A stretch of DNA of 64,000 nt from Hymenobacter qilianensis (GTDB lineage: Bacteria; Bacteroidota; Bacteroidia; Cytophagales; Hymenobacteraceae): positions 1,426,001 through 1,490,000 of the forward strand of contig NZ_CP060784.1 in the NCBI RefSeq assembly GCF_014489555.1. The letters are read 5' to 3'. The number at the start of each line of letters is the position of its first letter. The stretch's first letter is position 1. The notes under the pieces are model-generated. The model ran no database searches. It saw nothing but the letters and a program-made list of their open reading frames with translations, and was not told the DNA's origin. Positions 10,292 to 19,870 of the stretch are shown piece by piece. A program made the translations under genes and the position numbers.

Positions 10292-12200
10292 TTACCGCTT
10301 CAACTCCAGCACCCAAGCCGTCTGGGCCGGAATACGCAGCGTTTTCAAGTCTGGTATAGTAGCCCCCGAAACCACGTTGGTTGCGGAGGTAAAACCGGTC
10401 AGGCGCTCGGCAAAACGCCCCCCAGCCACGGTTTTATCCTGCTTGTTGGCGTTCATCATCACCATGATTGTTTCGCCCTTATCGTTGTAGCGGAAGTAGG
10501 TGTACACGCCATCCTCCGGGATGTAGTGCATGAGCTTACCGCTGTGCAAAGCCGGGTGGGCCTTACGGTAGTTGGCCAGCTTGCTTACCAGCGTAAACAC
10601 CTCTTGCTCAGGCGCTGTGCGGCCGGCGGCCGTGAATTTATTCACATTATCCCCGGAAAGCCCCCGGAAAGTCGGCGCGCACGAGGCCGTCGGGGTTGGA
10701 GAAGTTTTTCATCAGAATCTCAGTGCCGTAATACAGCTGCGGAATGCCGCGACAGGTAAGCAGCCAGGTCAGAGCCATTTTCTGCTTGCTCACGTCTTCG
10801 CCCAGCACCGAGAAGATTCGGCTCAGGTCGTGGTTGTCGAGAAAGACCACATTGCGGTTCGGATTCTCATACAGCCAGTCGCTCTGTAGCGTGTAGTAGA
10901 TCTTGGAAATGCCCTCCGACCAGCCGGCCTCCTTGTTCAGCGCATCCTGAATGGCATAATACAGCATGAAGTCAGTGACGCCGTTCAGGTTGCTCTTGAA
11001 GCCATTGACGGCCGGAAAAGCATTGCGCGACCAGTAGGCTTGCTGGGCTACGCCTTCGGCGGCTTGCACCCAGGTTTCGCCAAACATGCCCAGCTGCGGG
11101 TACTCGTCCTGAATGGCTTTACCCCATTTCATCAAAAAGCCAGGCTCCGAATAAGGGTATGTGTCGATGCGGTAGCCGTCGAGGCCGGTGTACTCTACCC
11201 ACCACAGGAAGTTCTGGATGAGGTAGGTGGCCACCAGCGGATTTTCCTGGGCCGGATCGGGCATGGTGGTGTCAAACCAAGTGGTATTGAACAGCTTGCG
11301 GTCCTCGGCCGACGCGTAGGGGTCGTTCACGGTGCCGTCGCGGTAGTTACCGCGCGTGAAAGTGGGCCACTGATGAAACCAGTCTTTGGCCGGCTGGTCC
11401 AGGTAGAGGTAGTTTTTGCTGCCCATGTGGTTGAGCACCACATCATGAATCACCTTCAGGCCGTTGCGGTGGGCATTGCGCACGAAGTTCACGTAGTCTT
11501 CATTGGTGCCGTAGCGGGGGTCCACGGCGTAGTAGTCGGTGAGGGCATAGCCGTGGTAGCTGGCCTTGGGCATGTCATTCTCGACGATGGGCGTGGGCCA
11601 GATAGCCGTGACGCCCAGTTCTTTAAGGTAATCGAAGTGGTCTTCGATACCTTTTAGGTCGCCGCCGTGGCGGGCGTACATAGAGTCGCGCGACACGCGG
11701 TTTACCATGGTGCCTTTCACCACGTCATTCTTGGGGTCGCCGTTGGCAAAGCGGTCGGGCATGAGCAGGTACACGAAGTCGGCGCTGGTAACGCCTTGTA
11801 CACGACCAGCTTCGGTGCTGCGGGCGCGCAGCTCGTACTCGTATTTAATCTTTCTCTCGCCCTGAAACTCCAGTGGTAGCTTGCCCGGCTTGGTGTTGGC
11901 ACTTATGGTCAGATTAACGAGCAGATAGTTCGGATTCTCCAGCTTTTGGGTGCCATCCAGAGTCACGCCGTCGTACTTCAAACTTACTTTGCTGGCGCCG
12001 ATTTTGGGGCCATATACCAGCAGCTGCAGCTTCGGATTCTTCATGCCCACCCACCAAAACGTGGGGTCGATGCGGGTGATGGGGCCAGCTTTTTTCTTCG
12101 ATTCAGTGGTTGAGGCTACCTCGGGCCCGGCGATGGCAGCGGCTGAGGTAGCTGCCAGCAAACCAGAGGTGAGCAGAAGCAAAACGCGAATAAATTTCAT
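10292..12200 (-). CDS. neopullulanase/cyclomaltodextrinase (SusA-like GH13)
   Basis: About 636 residues. The start at 12200 gives a clean signal peptide (MKFIRVLLLLTSGLLAATS); an earlier in-frame ATG at 12287 would bury it. The N-terminal beta domain has WVGMKNPKLQLLVYG, typical of neopullulanases such as Bacteroides SusA. Catalytic regions: DVVLNH, GYRIDTYPY (nucleophile), MFGETW (acid-base) and LDNHDLSRI. It would open cyclodextrins, pullulan or maltodextrins in the periplasm. The frame breaks at the C5 run 10661-10665; one more base gives DFPGGFPGDNVNKFT, a family hallmark, and leads into the C-terminal domain. Confidence 0.9.
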
Positions 12201-12558
12201 ATGGTTGGCAGGAATAGGCGTGAGTGGGGCAGCAAGGTAAGCACATTCGGAAAGTACGCTAGTGCTAGCGGCTGTCCTTATGGGCACTATTAAGGTAAGA
12301 AAAAAGCCCCCACCTGGGCTGGGGGGCTTTTTTGAGTTCTCTAAAACGCTGTGCTCCTGTGGGGTAGCTGGCCCCGGGAAGCATTCCTAATCCCGCGGTC
12401 GGGTATTGGGTACTACCTTCTGTTTATGAGCCGGTCAGGAAGACAACTTCCTGCCAGAGCCCTGCTCACCATGCCAACTCTTTCTGCCCGTCTCCGTTTG
12501 CTATTTCTACCTGCTTCGTTGGGCATTAACTTATTCTTTACCCTTACTACTCAACACT
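12201..12558. other. divergent intergenic region with an orphan terminator
   Basis: About 360 bases between the divergent neopullulanase and DUF2383-type genes. Besides the hairpin at 12300-12333 I see no convincing gene. Promoters for both genes should lie here. Confidence 0.5.
12300..12333. terminator. terminator hairpin between divergent genes
   Basis: AAAAAAG-C5-ACC / tail T-G6-CTTTTTT, with C5 facing G6. Neither neighbour is transcribed toward it from the front, so it ends no annotated transcript. Confidence 0.65.
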
Positions 12559-13011
12559 ATGGCTACCGAAACCACCGACCCCATCGACACGCTGCATGAA
12601 CTGCTGCTCTTCGTAAACGACCGAATCGAAGGCTACAAAAGAGCGGTAGAGGAAACCAAGGACCACGAGCTGCAAGGCTATTATAAACAGCTGGTGAGTC
12701 AGAGCCAGCAGTTTGCCAGTGAGCTGAACGGTCATCTACGCAAGCTGGGCGGCGAGCCCGAAACCGGCACCACGCTCAAGGGCAAATTCTACCGCGGCTG
12801 GATGGACGCCAAAGCCCTCATCACCGGCTCCGACGAGAAAGCCATTCTGGGCTCCAACGTGTACGGCGAAGAATGGGCCCTGAAAGCTTACCAGGATGCC
12901 CTCGACGACAAAACCCTGCCCGCTGCCATCCGTACGGCGGTGGAGCGCCAACTGCATATTTCGGAAAAGACCCACAAAAAGCTCAAAAAGCTAGAGCACA
13001 GTCACTCCTAA
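12559..13011 (+). CDS. PA2169/DUF2383 family four-helix protein
   Basis: A 150-residue soluble helical protein resembling the PA2169 (DUF2383) family of ferritin-like bundles: paired helices around LLLFVNDRIEGYKRAVEE and LVSQSQQFASELNGHLRKL, then a conserved GWMDAKALITG stretch. Members are often stress-induced in other bacteria; the biochemical role is unknown. It stands alone and is followed by a strong terminator. Confidence 0.75.
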   Translation: MATETTDPIDTLHELLLFVNDRIEGYKRAVEETKDHELQGYYKQLVSQSQQFASELNGHLRKLGGEPETGTTLKGKFYRGWMDAKALITGSDEKAILGSNVYGEEWALKAYQDALDDKTLPAAIRTAVERQLHISEKTHKKLKKLEHSHS

Positions 13012-13042
13012 ATCATATCATCCTCCCGATCCTGCCTTACCA

Positions 13043-13080
13043 GCGGGAGCCGAACAATTGGTTCGGCTCCCGCTTTTTTT
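13043..13080 (+). terminator. rho-independent terminator
   Basis: A perfect 13-bp stem GCGGGAGCCGAAC / GTTCGGCTCCCGC with a short loop, followed by seven T. It ends the DUF2383-type gene. Confidence 0.92.
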
Positions 13081-13158
13081 GAAACGAAATGCTGACCTTG
13101 GCCGCCGCTAAGGCCGAGCTTGGCCCGCCCCCTACCATTTCATTCCGATTTTCCCCTT

Positions 13159-14807
13159 ATGGCATTCAAATTCAACCCGTACACGCCCGCCCCCGAATTT
13201 GCCCCCCAGGCCGCGTATTTCTCTATGGAGTTTGGTCTGGACCAAGCCCTTAAAACCTACTCCGGTGGCCTTGGCTTCCTGGCCGGCTCCCACATGCGCT
13301 CGGCCTATGAGCTGAAGCAGAACCTGGTTGGCATCGGCATTCTATGGTCGTTCGGCTACTACGACCAAGGCCGCAACGAGGACCAAACCATGCGCGCCGA
13401 CTTCCGCCAGAAGCATTATTCCTTCCTGGAAGACACCGGCCTCGTGTTTCCCATCATTATTCACGATGTAGAAGTGAAAGTGAAGGCCATGTATTTGGCC
13501 CCGACACCTTCGGCACGGCGCCCATGTTCTTCCTCACCACCGATATTCCGGAGAACGACTTCATCTCACGCACCATTTCCCATCACCTCTACGACGCCGA
13601 TACGGCCGCCCGCGTGGCCCAGTCCATTCTGCTGGGTGTGGGCGGCGGCAAGCTGCTGGATGAGCTAGGCGTGAAGGTTGACACCTATCACCTTAATGAA
13701 GGTCATGGTCTGCCGCTGGCTTTTTACCTCTACGACAAGCACGGCCGCAAGCTGGAAGAAGTACAGAAGCGCTTAGTATTCACCACGCACACGCCCGAGC
13801 TGGCCGGCAACGAGGAGCACGACATGAAGCTGCTCGCCAAAATGAGCTTTTTCGGTAACGTGCCCGCCGAGGAAGTAACCCGCGTGGCCGGCGTAGAAAA
13901 TGACCGCCTGAACTACACGCTGACGGCTCTGCGCTTCTCGCGCAAAGCCAATGCCGTATCGAAAGTGCACGGCATTGTGGCCAATCAGATGTGGGGCGAA
14001 AATGCCGGCATCTGCCCTATCATTCCCATCACCAACTCCCAAAACGGCACTTACTGGCGCGACCAGGAGCTGCATGAGGCCTTGGCCGCCAACGACGACG
14101 TGGCACTGAAAGCCCGTAAGCGCGAGCTGAAAAAGCAGCTGTTTGACATCGTAGCCGACCAAACCGGCACCTTGCTCGACCCCGACGCGCTGACGGTGGT
14201 GTGGGCCCGGCGCTTTGCCGGCTACAAGCGCGCCGACCTGATTCTGCGTCACTTTGAGCGCTTTAAGAAGCTGGTTTCCAATCCTGATCGGCCGGTGCAG
14301 GTGATTTGGGCCGGCAAGCCGTATCCGAAAGACTACGGCGCCATCAACCTCTTCAACGACATCATCCGACAAACCCGCCCGTTCAAAAACTGCGCGGTGC
14401 TCACCGGCTACGAGCTGGCTTTATCCGCGGCTATGAAGAAGGGCTCGGATATCTGGCTGAACACGCCCCGCTTCCCCCGTGAGGCATCGGGTACCAGCGG
14501 CATGACGGCCGCCATGAACGCCAGCGCCAGCCTCAGCATCGCCGACGGCTGGATACCGGAGTTTGTGCGCCACGGCGAAAACGGCTTTATCATCCCCCAC
14601 GCCGAGCTCAACCGCCCCGAGCACGACAAGGACGACTTCGAAGCCGACAGCCTGCTGACGGTATTGGAAAATGAAATAGTGCCCCTCTACTACGACCAGC
14701 CCAAGAAATTTCTGGAAGTAGTAAAAACTGGTATGCGCGAAGTTGAACCCACGTTCGAATCGCACCGCATGGCTACGGAGTACTACGAGTTGATGTACAA
14801 AGCGTAA
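13159..14807 (+). CDS. glgP: alpha-glucan phosphorylase family protein (GT35)
   Basis: About 550 residues, the short bacterial/archaeal form of the family, no signal peptide, so cytoplasmic. The start at 13159 (MAFKFNPYTP) is preferred to 13120. Family features are AYFSMEFGLD, YSGGLGFLAGSH, HLNEGHGLPLAF and EASGTSGMTAAMN. It would release glucose 1-phosphate from glycogen or maltodextrin. The frame breaks near the C4 run 13499-13502; one more base gives MYLAPDTFGTAP. Odd point: the position that binds pyridoxal phosphate (lysine of SGTGNMK in classical phosphorylases) is threonine here (codon 14505-14507), so the activity is open to doubt. Confidence 0.82.
13196..13209 (+). repeat. in-gene copy of dispersed word AATTTGCCCCCCAG
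   Basis: A full C6 copy inside the phosphorylase coding frame (FAPQ), an example of a correctly called coding copy. Confidence 0.55.
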
Positions 14808-14823
14808 TTCATCGATGCTTGAC

Positions 14824-14859
14824 AAAAAAGCCCCCCAGAACTAATCTGGGGGCTTTTTT
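14824..14859. terminator. rho-independent terminator with unequal arms
   Basis: AAAAAAG-C6-AG on the left and CT-G5-CTTTTTT on the right: here the right arm is one base short. It lies between convergent genes and can serve both. Confidence 0.85.
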
Positions 14860-14869
14860 CACATAAGGC

Positions 14870-14898
14870 TGTCATGCAGAGCGCAGCGAAGCATGACC
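14870..14898 (+). repeat. partial copy of the Hymenobacter-type intergenic repeat
   Basis: Begins TGTCATGCAGAGCGCAGCGA then AGCATGACC. Its first 10 bases equal both arms of the inverted repeat at 52352-52447, so it appears to be a half copy. Confidence 0.6.
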
Positions 14899-14931
14899 GT
14901 CTATTGAATTCGATTTTGCGCCTTGCTGTGA

Positions 14932-15525
14932 CTAGCTCGCTTGATCTGCAGTTTGAATAACCGTTTGCAATACAGCCCATACATTATTCGCCAGAATTTT
15001 ATGTCCCTCCGCATTGGGGTGTACGCCATCCGGCAGATTCAGGGCGCGCACGCCGAGCACATTTTGCAGCAGAAACGGCACAAAGGCCACGCTGTTTTTG
15101 TCGGCCAGCGTGCGGAAAGACGCTTTGAATTCGGCGGCGTAGCGGCCGTATTGGTGGCTGCCAAAGGCACTTAAGTCGAAGGGAAACTCCAGGCCCACCA
15201 GCACGATCTTGGCCTCGGGGTACTTAAGCTTCACAGCGTCCATTATTTCCTGCAAGTTCTGGGTGGTTTCGCGAACCGGAATGCCGCGCAGACCATCATT
15301 CGCGCCCAACGCCAGCACAAACACATCGACGGGCTGGCGGGCCAGCACGCTGGCTACGCGGTGCCGGCCACCCGCCGTGGTATCGCCACTCACGCCATAG
15401 TTCAGCGCTTTATAAGGCAGCTTCAACGTATCAAGGCGCTGCTGAATCAGGGCGGGGAAAGCTTCGCTGGCGCGTAGTTGGTAGCCAGCCGTGAGGCTAT
15501 CACCGAAGAAGATAATGTTTTGCAT
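14932..15525 (-). CDS. SGNH/GDSL hydrolase, arylesterase/TesA type
   Basis: A 197-residue esterase. Block I is IIFFGDSLTAGYQL with the nucleophile serine, the oxyanion-hole asparagine is in GANDG, and DGVHPNAEGH carries the catalytic Asp and His. This order and length fit TesA-like acyl esterases; no signal peptide is visible, unlike E. coli TesA. Substrates are likely short acyl or aryl esters. Confidence 0.87.
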   Translation of the reverse strand: MQNIIFFGDSLTAGYQLRASEAFPALIQQRLDTLKLPYKALNYGVSGDTTAGGRHRVASVLARQPVDVFVLALGANDGLRGIPVRETTQNLQEIMDAVKLKYPEAKIVLVGLEFPFDLSAFGSHQYGRYAAEFKASFRTLADKNSVAFVPFLLQNVLGVRALNLPDGVHPNAEGHKILANNVWAVLQTVIQTADQAS

Positions 15526-15580
15526 ACAACCGGGTTAAGGCGCTGATTACTTGAGCGTTTGCACCACTGCCCGCTATTGG

Positions 15581-15594
15581 CTGGGGGCTTTTTA
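15581..15594 (-). repeat. solitary copy of dispersed word
   Basis: CTGGGGGCTTTTTA on the plus strand, overlapping the end of the TetR gene; no partner arm nearby. Confidence 0.55.
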
Positions 15595-16203
15595 CAGCTT
15601 AGCAAAATGCTTAGACACCAGGCGCAGGCCCGAATCGGTGCACAGGCCCCGCATGTAATAGAAGAACCCGCTACGCATCACTTCTGAGCGGGTGTATTGG
15701 TCGGGAGGGAAAAGCTCATGGTTTAAAGCCATATTCAGCATCTCCATTAATATCTTGGTTACCAGCCCAATATCAATATCGTGGCGCAGCTGCTGCTGAA
15801 TTACTCCTTCCTGTATGAGGTCGCGGAGCATCAGAAAGCCGTAGTTTTTCAAATGATCTTGCATCATATTCCAGGCTTTGGGATGCAGGTGCTGAACCTC
15901 GAGCAGGGAACTGCCCGTCACCTTACTGATCTCATTATAGCCGTGCGTACACACTGCTAATAGACGCTCGATGGGTGTCGAGAAATTAGCGAACAATTCC
16001 TGGTGCTCCTGTTTTTGCCGCTCCAAATCGTAGGCCATGGCCTGCACGACTAAGTCGTTTTTGTCGCGAAACATGCCATAGAAAGTAGCTGGTGCTACGT
16101 GCAGAGCCTCTATCAACTCGCTTTCCGATAATCGGGTGACGCCGTAGCGGGCAAACACTAACTGGGCCTCTTTTAGCAGATTGCTCTTAAAAGTCTGTAA
16201 CAT
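15592..16203 (-). CDS. TetR/AcrR family transcriptional regulator
   Basis: About 203 residues. The start at 16203 (MLQTFKSNLLKEAQLVFARY) fits a TetR N-terminus better than 16254. The helix-turn-helix is about residues 22-45 (LSESELIEALHVAPATFYGM, then FRDKNDLV). The C-terminal ligand domain resembles no specific subfamily I can name. It is the third gene behind the two carotenoid genes on the same strand with a gap of about 75 bases, so it may regulate them; that is inference. Confidence 0.8.
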   Translation of the reverse strand: MLQTFKSNLLKEAQLVFARYGVTRLSESELIEALHVAPATFYGMFRDKNDLVVQAMAYDLERQKQEHQELFANFSTPIERLLAVCTHGYNEISKVTGSSLLEVQHLHPKAWNMMQDHLKNYGFLMLRDLIQEGVIQQQLRHDIDIGLVTKILMEMLNMALNHELFPPDQYTRSEVMRSGFFYYMRGLCTDSGLRLVSKHFAKL

Positions 16204-16278
16204 ACTATAGCCACAGGAAAAGCGCGCAATACGCGCGCATTCCTTCATTAACAAGATGATTTCTAATTTTTTATCCTT

Positions 16279-16986
16279 CTATTTCACCAACCCTAATCCG
16301 AAGAAGAATAGTAGCTGCAATAGGTACACAAACGGCACGAGTGCATTACGTTTAGTGAACTGTGTGCGGTTGAAATAAATCTGTAAAATAAATGAAATGA
16401 TAAACCAGCCCTTAAAATTGAGTAGCGGAATCAGGTCGTATTGCCATTGCCAGAAATCCAGCGGGCCGGCCATGGGCTCAATACAGGCATCGAGGCCCAC
16501 CATAAGCAGAGCGGCCACCACTGCACGTCCAATGCTAGGCAGCGGCAGGTAACGGGCCAACACGCCAGTGCAATACGTTAATATCCACCAGTTTACGCCA
16601 ATCAGCAGCGGCACGCCCAATACCTTTATGCCTAGCGTATCGCCGTAGGTATACTGCCCAAATATGTAGCCCGTGTTGATGCCCACCACTTCCACAAAAA
16701 AGCCCACCACCATCACTACCAAGCTAAACCAGATAAATGTGGGGCTATGGTCGGGGTGAAAAGCCAGCAGCAACGCCGCTGTCAGTATTAAGTTGAGAGG
16801 CGTGAACTGCAGGAAAAAGCTGGGATCCTGGGAAAGCGCCAAGCCCAGAAAGCCCGTGACGTGAAACAGGAGCAGAATGCCCTGAGCTATGCGCAAACGG
16901 CGTTGCCCTGGATCGGTGCCCGTAGGCGGCGCGATGGGCAAGCTTTGCGTGGATTCGGAAAAAGACACAGAGGAAGATATTATCAA
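16279..16986 (-). CDS. cruF: CruF-like carotenoid biosynthesis membrane protein (DUF422)
   Basis: A 235-residue integral membrane protein with about seven hydrophobic segments. Motifs such as EVVGINTGYIFGQYTYGDTLG, LGVPLLIGVNWW and the aspartate-rich GLDACIEPMAG with DFWQW match the DUF422 family that includes the C-1',2'-hydratase CruF. Those enzymes hydrate the psi end of acyclic or monocyclic carotenoids. It lies directly after the CrtD-like desaturase, the usual pairing for making hydroxylated, 3',4'-desaturated end groups such as in myxol- or deoxyflexixanthin-type pigments. Confidence 0.82.
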   Translation of the reverse strand: MIISSSVSFSESTQSLPIAPPTGTDPGQRRLRIAQGILLLFHVTGFLGLALSQDPSFFLQFTPLNLILTAALLLAFHPDHSPTFIWFSLVVMVVGFFVEVVGINTGYIFGQYTYGDTLGIKVLGVPLLIGVNWWILTYCTGVLARYLPLPSIGRAVVAALLMVGLDACIEPMAGPLDFWQWQYDLIPLLNFKGWFIISFILQIYFNRTQFTKRNALVPFVYLLQLLFFFGLGLVK

Positions 16987-17058
16987 TTAAAACCTAATAG
17001 CGGCGATTGGCAGGCCTTGGTTGTGTAGTAGAAGCAGAAACAATGCGTACTGCTTCCA

Positions 17059-18569
17059 TCAGCCCTTGATTAGCTCAGCAGCTATTTTGGCTGAGAGCAA
17101 ACAAAGCGGAATGCCGCCGCCGGGGTGCACGCTGCCGCCGCAAAAGTACAAGCCCTCCAGTTGGCGTGAAAAGTTAGGATGACGCAGAAAAGCGGCCAGC
17201 GCATTATTGGAGCTGCTGCCGTACAAAGCGCCCCCAAAAGATGACGTGCGCTCCTCAATTCCACGCGGGTCCCAGACCCGCTCGGCCCGAATGAGAGGTT
17301 CTACGGCAACGCCCAAGGTGCGGGTTATTTTATCAAGCACAGCCTGGCGAGTTTGAGCAATAAGCGCATCCCAATCTTGCCCTTGGTGGTGAGGTACATT
17401 CACCATCACAAACCAGTTTTCATGGCCGGCGGGGGCGTCGGGGGGCGTTTTTTTGGACGTCACGTTCACGTACACCGTCGGGTCGGCGCTGACGGTTTTG
17501 TGCTCGAAAATGGCTTTAAATTCCTGCTGATAATCCTGGGAGAAGAAGATGTTGTGCAGGTCCAACTCGGCAAACTCGTGGGCGATTCCCCAGTAAAAAA
17601 TAAGGGCCGAGGAAGAGCGCGGCTGGCTGAGCGTGCGCTCGGGCGCGGGCTGCTTCGGTAGCAGCCGGCGATACGTCGGCACCACATCCATATTGCTGAT
17701 TACCAGGCCGAAGTCGTACACATCCTGGGGCGTACGCACGCCGGTAACGCGGCCCGTGGCAGTCAGAATTTCCTCTACGGGCTCATTGTAGCGAAACTCC
17801 ACTCCCAACTCTTCGGCCAGCCCCACGAGGCTTTGGGCAATGCTATAAATGCCCCCACGGGATAAAAAGCCCCAATTCCGTGCTCCAGATGCGGAATCAG
17901 GCTAAGGGTGGCGGGCGCCTGATAAGGGTCGGAGCCGTTGTAGGTGGCGAAGCGGTCAAAAAGCTGCACCAGGCGCGGGTCGTTGAAGGCCTTGGCGTGG
18001 CGCTGGTGCATGGTGCCCGTAAGGCCCAGCCCCGGCAGCGCCGCTACCGCCCGCAGCACTTCGGGGCTGAGATACGTAGCGGCTTTGTGCAGCGATTTAT
18101 GCAGAAATGTACTTTCCGTGGCCTCGTAGGCAGAGGCGCTGCGGCGCAGAAAGCTCAGTACGTCGGCAGCCGGCACACCCATTTTTTCTTCTACTTCGGC
18201 GGCAAACCTTTCTTCATCGGCCCAGGCTTTCAGGCGCGTGCCGTCGGCAAAAAAGTAGTGCGTAATGGGGTCGAGGCGCTCGTAGCGAAAGTGGTCCTGC
18301 GGGTCGCGGCCAGCTAGCCGAAACAGGTCGTCGACGAGTTGGGGCAAGGTGAACAGCGACGGACCAGCATCGAAACGGTAGGCGCCGGGCAGTTCAAACT
18401 GGTACATTTTGCCCCCAAACGACTCCTGGGCCTCAAATACCGTGACGGCATGCCCCTTGAGCGCCAGTCGCACGGCTGTAGCAATACCGGCAATGCCCGC
18501 CCCGATAATGGCAGCGGGTTGCTTGAGAGAAGAAGCGGAGGTGCGCTTTTTTATGCTGGTTTGCTTCAC
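17059..18569 (-). CDS. crtD: phytoene-desaturase-family enzyme, CrtD-like
   Basis: About 503 residues. FAD site AAIIGAGIAGIATAVRLALK near residue 20, then FGGKMYQFELPGAYRFDAGP, and the C-terminal FAD segment FCGGSVHPGGGIPLCLLSAK; these are hallmarks of CrtI/CrtD desaturases. The neighbour cruF suggests 3',4'-desaturation of a hydroxylated end group rather than phytoene desaturation. The frame breaks at the C5 run 17852-17856; with one more base the text reads FYPVGGIYSIAQSLVGLAEE and the two parts join. The first gene of a three-gene run. Confidence 0.85.
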
Positions 18570-18613
18570 GCCAATTGGGTGTGTACGTAGCCCTGATGGG
18601 CCTAAAAATAGCT

Positions 18614-18659
18614 GTTCAGCAGCACGCTCCGCCTACGTTGGCGGGGCACGCTGCTGAAC
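18614..18659. other. imperfect stem-loop upstream of crtD
   Basis: Outer arms GTTCAGCAGC / GCTGCTGAAC are perfect and inner arms CGCC / GGCG also pair; the six bases between are mismatched. No T run follows, so it is not a standard terminator. Role unknown. Confidence 0.45.
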
Positions 18660-18771
18660 TCTACCGCTACTGCACCAGAATTGTTGGTGAGCAGAACTAA
18701 ATACACCCATCTTAACTCAACACTCTGGCCTTTGGGTTCACCAAAGTGCATCTGGTGGCGCACAAAGTCGG

Positions 18772-18785
18772 CTGGGGGCTTTTTT
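18772..18785 (-). repeat. solitary copy of dispersed word over a stop codon
   Basis: CTGGGGGCTTTTTT on the plus strand; its T run overlaps the stop codon of the ArsI-like gene. Confidence 0.55.
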
Positions 18786-19209
18786 ACTCTGCTGAAGCAT
18801 TTTGCGGCTGGGCAGTGGATCGGGCGTTCTGGCCCTCACCGTACACCGTAGCCGAACCGAACGTATAAAAAGCCTCCCAGTCGACGCCCTGTGGGTCCGT
18901 AATCCAGCTTTTCTCCGATTTGGCGTAGCAGCAGGTGCACTTGCCTTCTTCGCGGACAGCGGCCTTGGCATTTTTGAGGCGACCATATACTTCGGCTAAC
19001 TCCTCGGGACTTTCGGCTTGAATGCCAAGGTGCTCAATGCCAGCATTCTCGGGGTGGAGTGAAATAGCGAAGTTGATGCGTGGATCTTCGAGCATCCACT
19101 TGGCGTAATCTTCCTTCAACACGGTGGGCGCCGTGCCAAAAAGCGCTGTGTAGAAGGCTACCGATTCAGTGAGGTCTTTGATGCGGACGTTGACGTGGAA
19201 GCGTTTCAT
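18784..19209 (-). CDS. arsI: ArsI/CadI-like glyoxalase-fold (VOC) dioxygenase
   Basis: A 141-residue VOC protein. Candidate iron ligands H5, H60 and E112 and the vicinal cysteine pair in EGKCTCCYAK (C93-C94) line up with ArsI, the C-As bond lyase that demethylates organoarsenicals, and with the related cadmium-induced CadI. It is the last gene of the arsenic cluster on the minus strand, 73 bases after sigZ. Position and the cysteine pair favour ArsI, but CadI-like proteins share these residues. Confidence 0.78.
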   Translation of the reverse strand: MKRFHVNVRIKDLTESVAFYTALFGTAPTVLKEDYAKWMLEDPRINFAISLHPENAGIEHLGIQAESPEELAEVYGRLKNAKAAVREEGKCTCCYAKSEKSWITDPQGVDWEAFYTFGSATVYGEGQNARSTAQPQNASAE

Positions 19210-19282
19210 GGTCGGTTTATGTGGGGTTAGAGGTTAAATTCCCCGTCATGACGACCAGCCCGCTCAAAAGACGCAGACTTTT

Positions 19283-19858
19283 TTACTTTTTTTCTAACGT
19301 CTGTTTGTAGGTCTGCAAGGAGCCACAATCACTCCGAATCGCGAATCCCAGCAAGTGCCCCTGCGCATCCGTTTCGAGCAAACAGCACTCAGTAAATAAG
19401 TCCCGTAGCATCTCCCGCCCCCGCTGAATCCGCGACTTCGTGGCCGACAAGCCCAGGCCTAGCTGCCGGGCAATATCCTGCTGCTTAACGCCTTCCACAT
19501 CAGCTAGGCGCAGGGGCTCGGCATAAGCCGGAGGCAGCAGCTGAATCATTGGCAGAATGTAATCTGCGGCTTCCTGATAGGCTTCGCTTTCCGATTCGGC
19601 TTCTACATCAAAGCCTTCATCCAGCGGCCGCAGCCGACGGTTTTTGCGTGCGGCGTCCACAATGGCATTATGGGCAATTTGAAACAGCCACGAGCGGATA
19701 TTGGCCACCCCGGAGCGGGCCTGACAGAAGCCGTACACTTTCAGCAATACATCCTGCAATAAGTCAGCGGCTTGCGCCTCATCGGGCACACGTTTGCGGA
19801 TGTAGTTGCGGAGCGCATCCTTATGCGCCAGCCAGAGAGCAGGTACGTCGCAATTCAT
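19283..19858 (-). CDS. sigZ: ECF-type sigma factor, SigZ-like
   Basis: A 191-residue sigma factor with region 2 (about 10-75, including QAADLLQDVLLKVYGF and IRSWLFQIAHNAIVDAAR) and region 4 (about 105-155, DVEGVKQQDIARQLGLGLSA). A C-terminal tail has CC at 158-159 and C178, typical of SigZ. It sits inside the arsenic operon only 12 bases upstream of nothing else but downstream of the arsO-like gene; no anti-sigma gene is adjacent. The cysteines could sense As(III) directly; this is inference. Confidence 0.83.
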   Translation of the reverse strand: MNCDVPALWLAHKDALRNYIRKRVPDEAQAADLLQDVLLKVYGFCQARSGVANIRSWLFQIAHNAIVDAARKNRRLRPLDEGFDVEAESESEAYQEAADYILPMIQLLPPAYAEPLRLADVEGVKQQDIARQLGLGLSATKSRIQRGREMLRDLFTECCLLETDAQGHLLGFAIRSDCGSLQTYKQTLEKK

Positions 19859-19870
19859 AGCAGCCAGGAA

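Noticed and set aside
14745..14775. Possible tRNA T-arm (GTTCGAATC)
   Set aside because: It lies inside the phosphorylase coding frame (PTFESHR) and no cloverleaf can be built around it.
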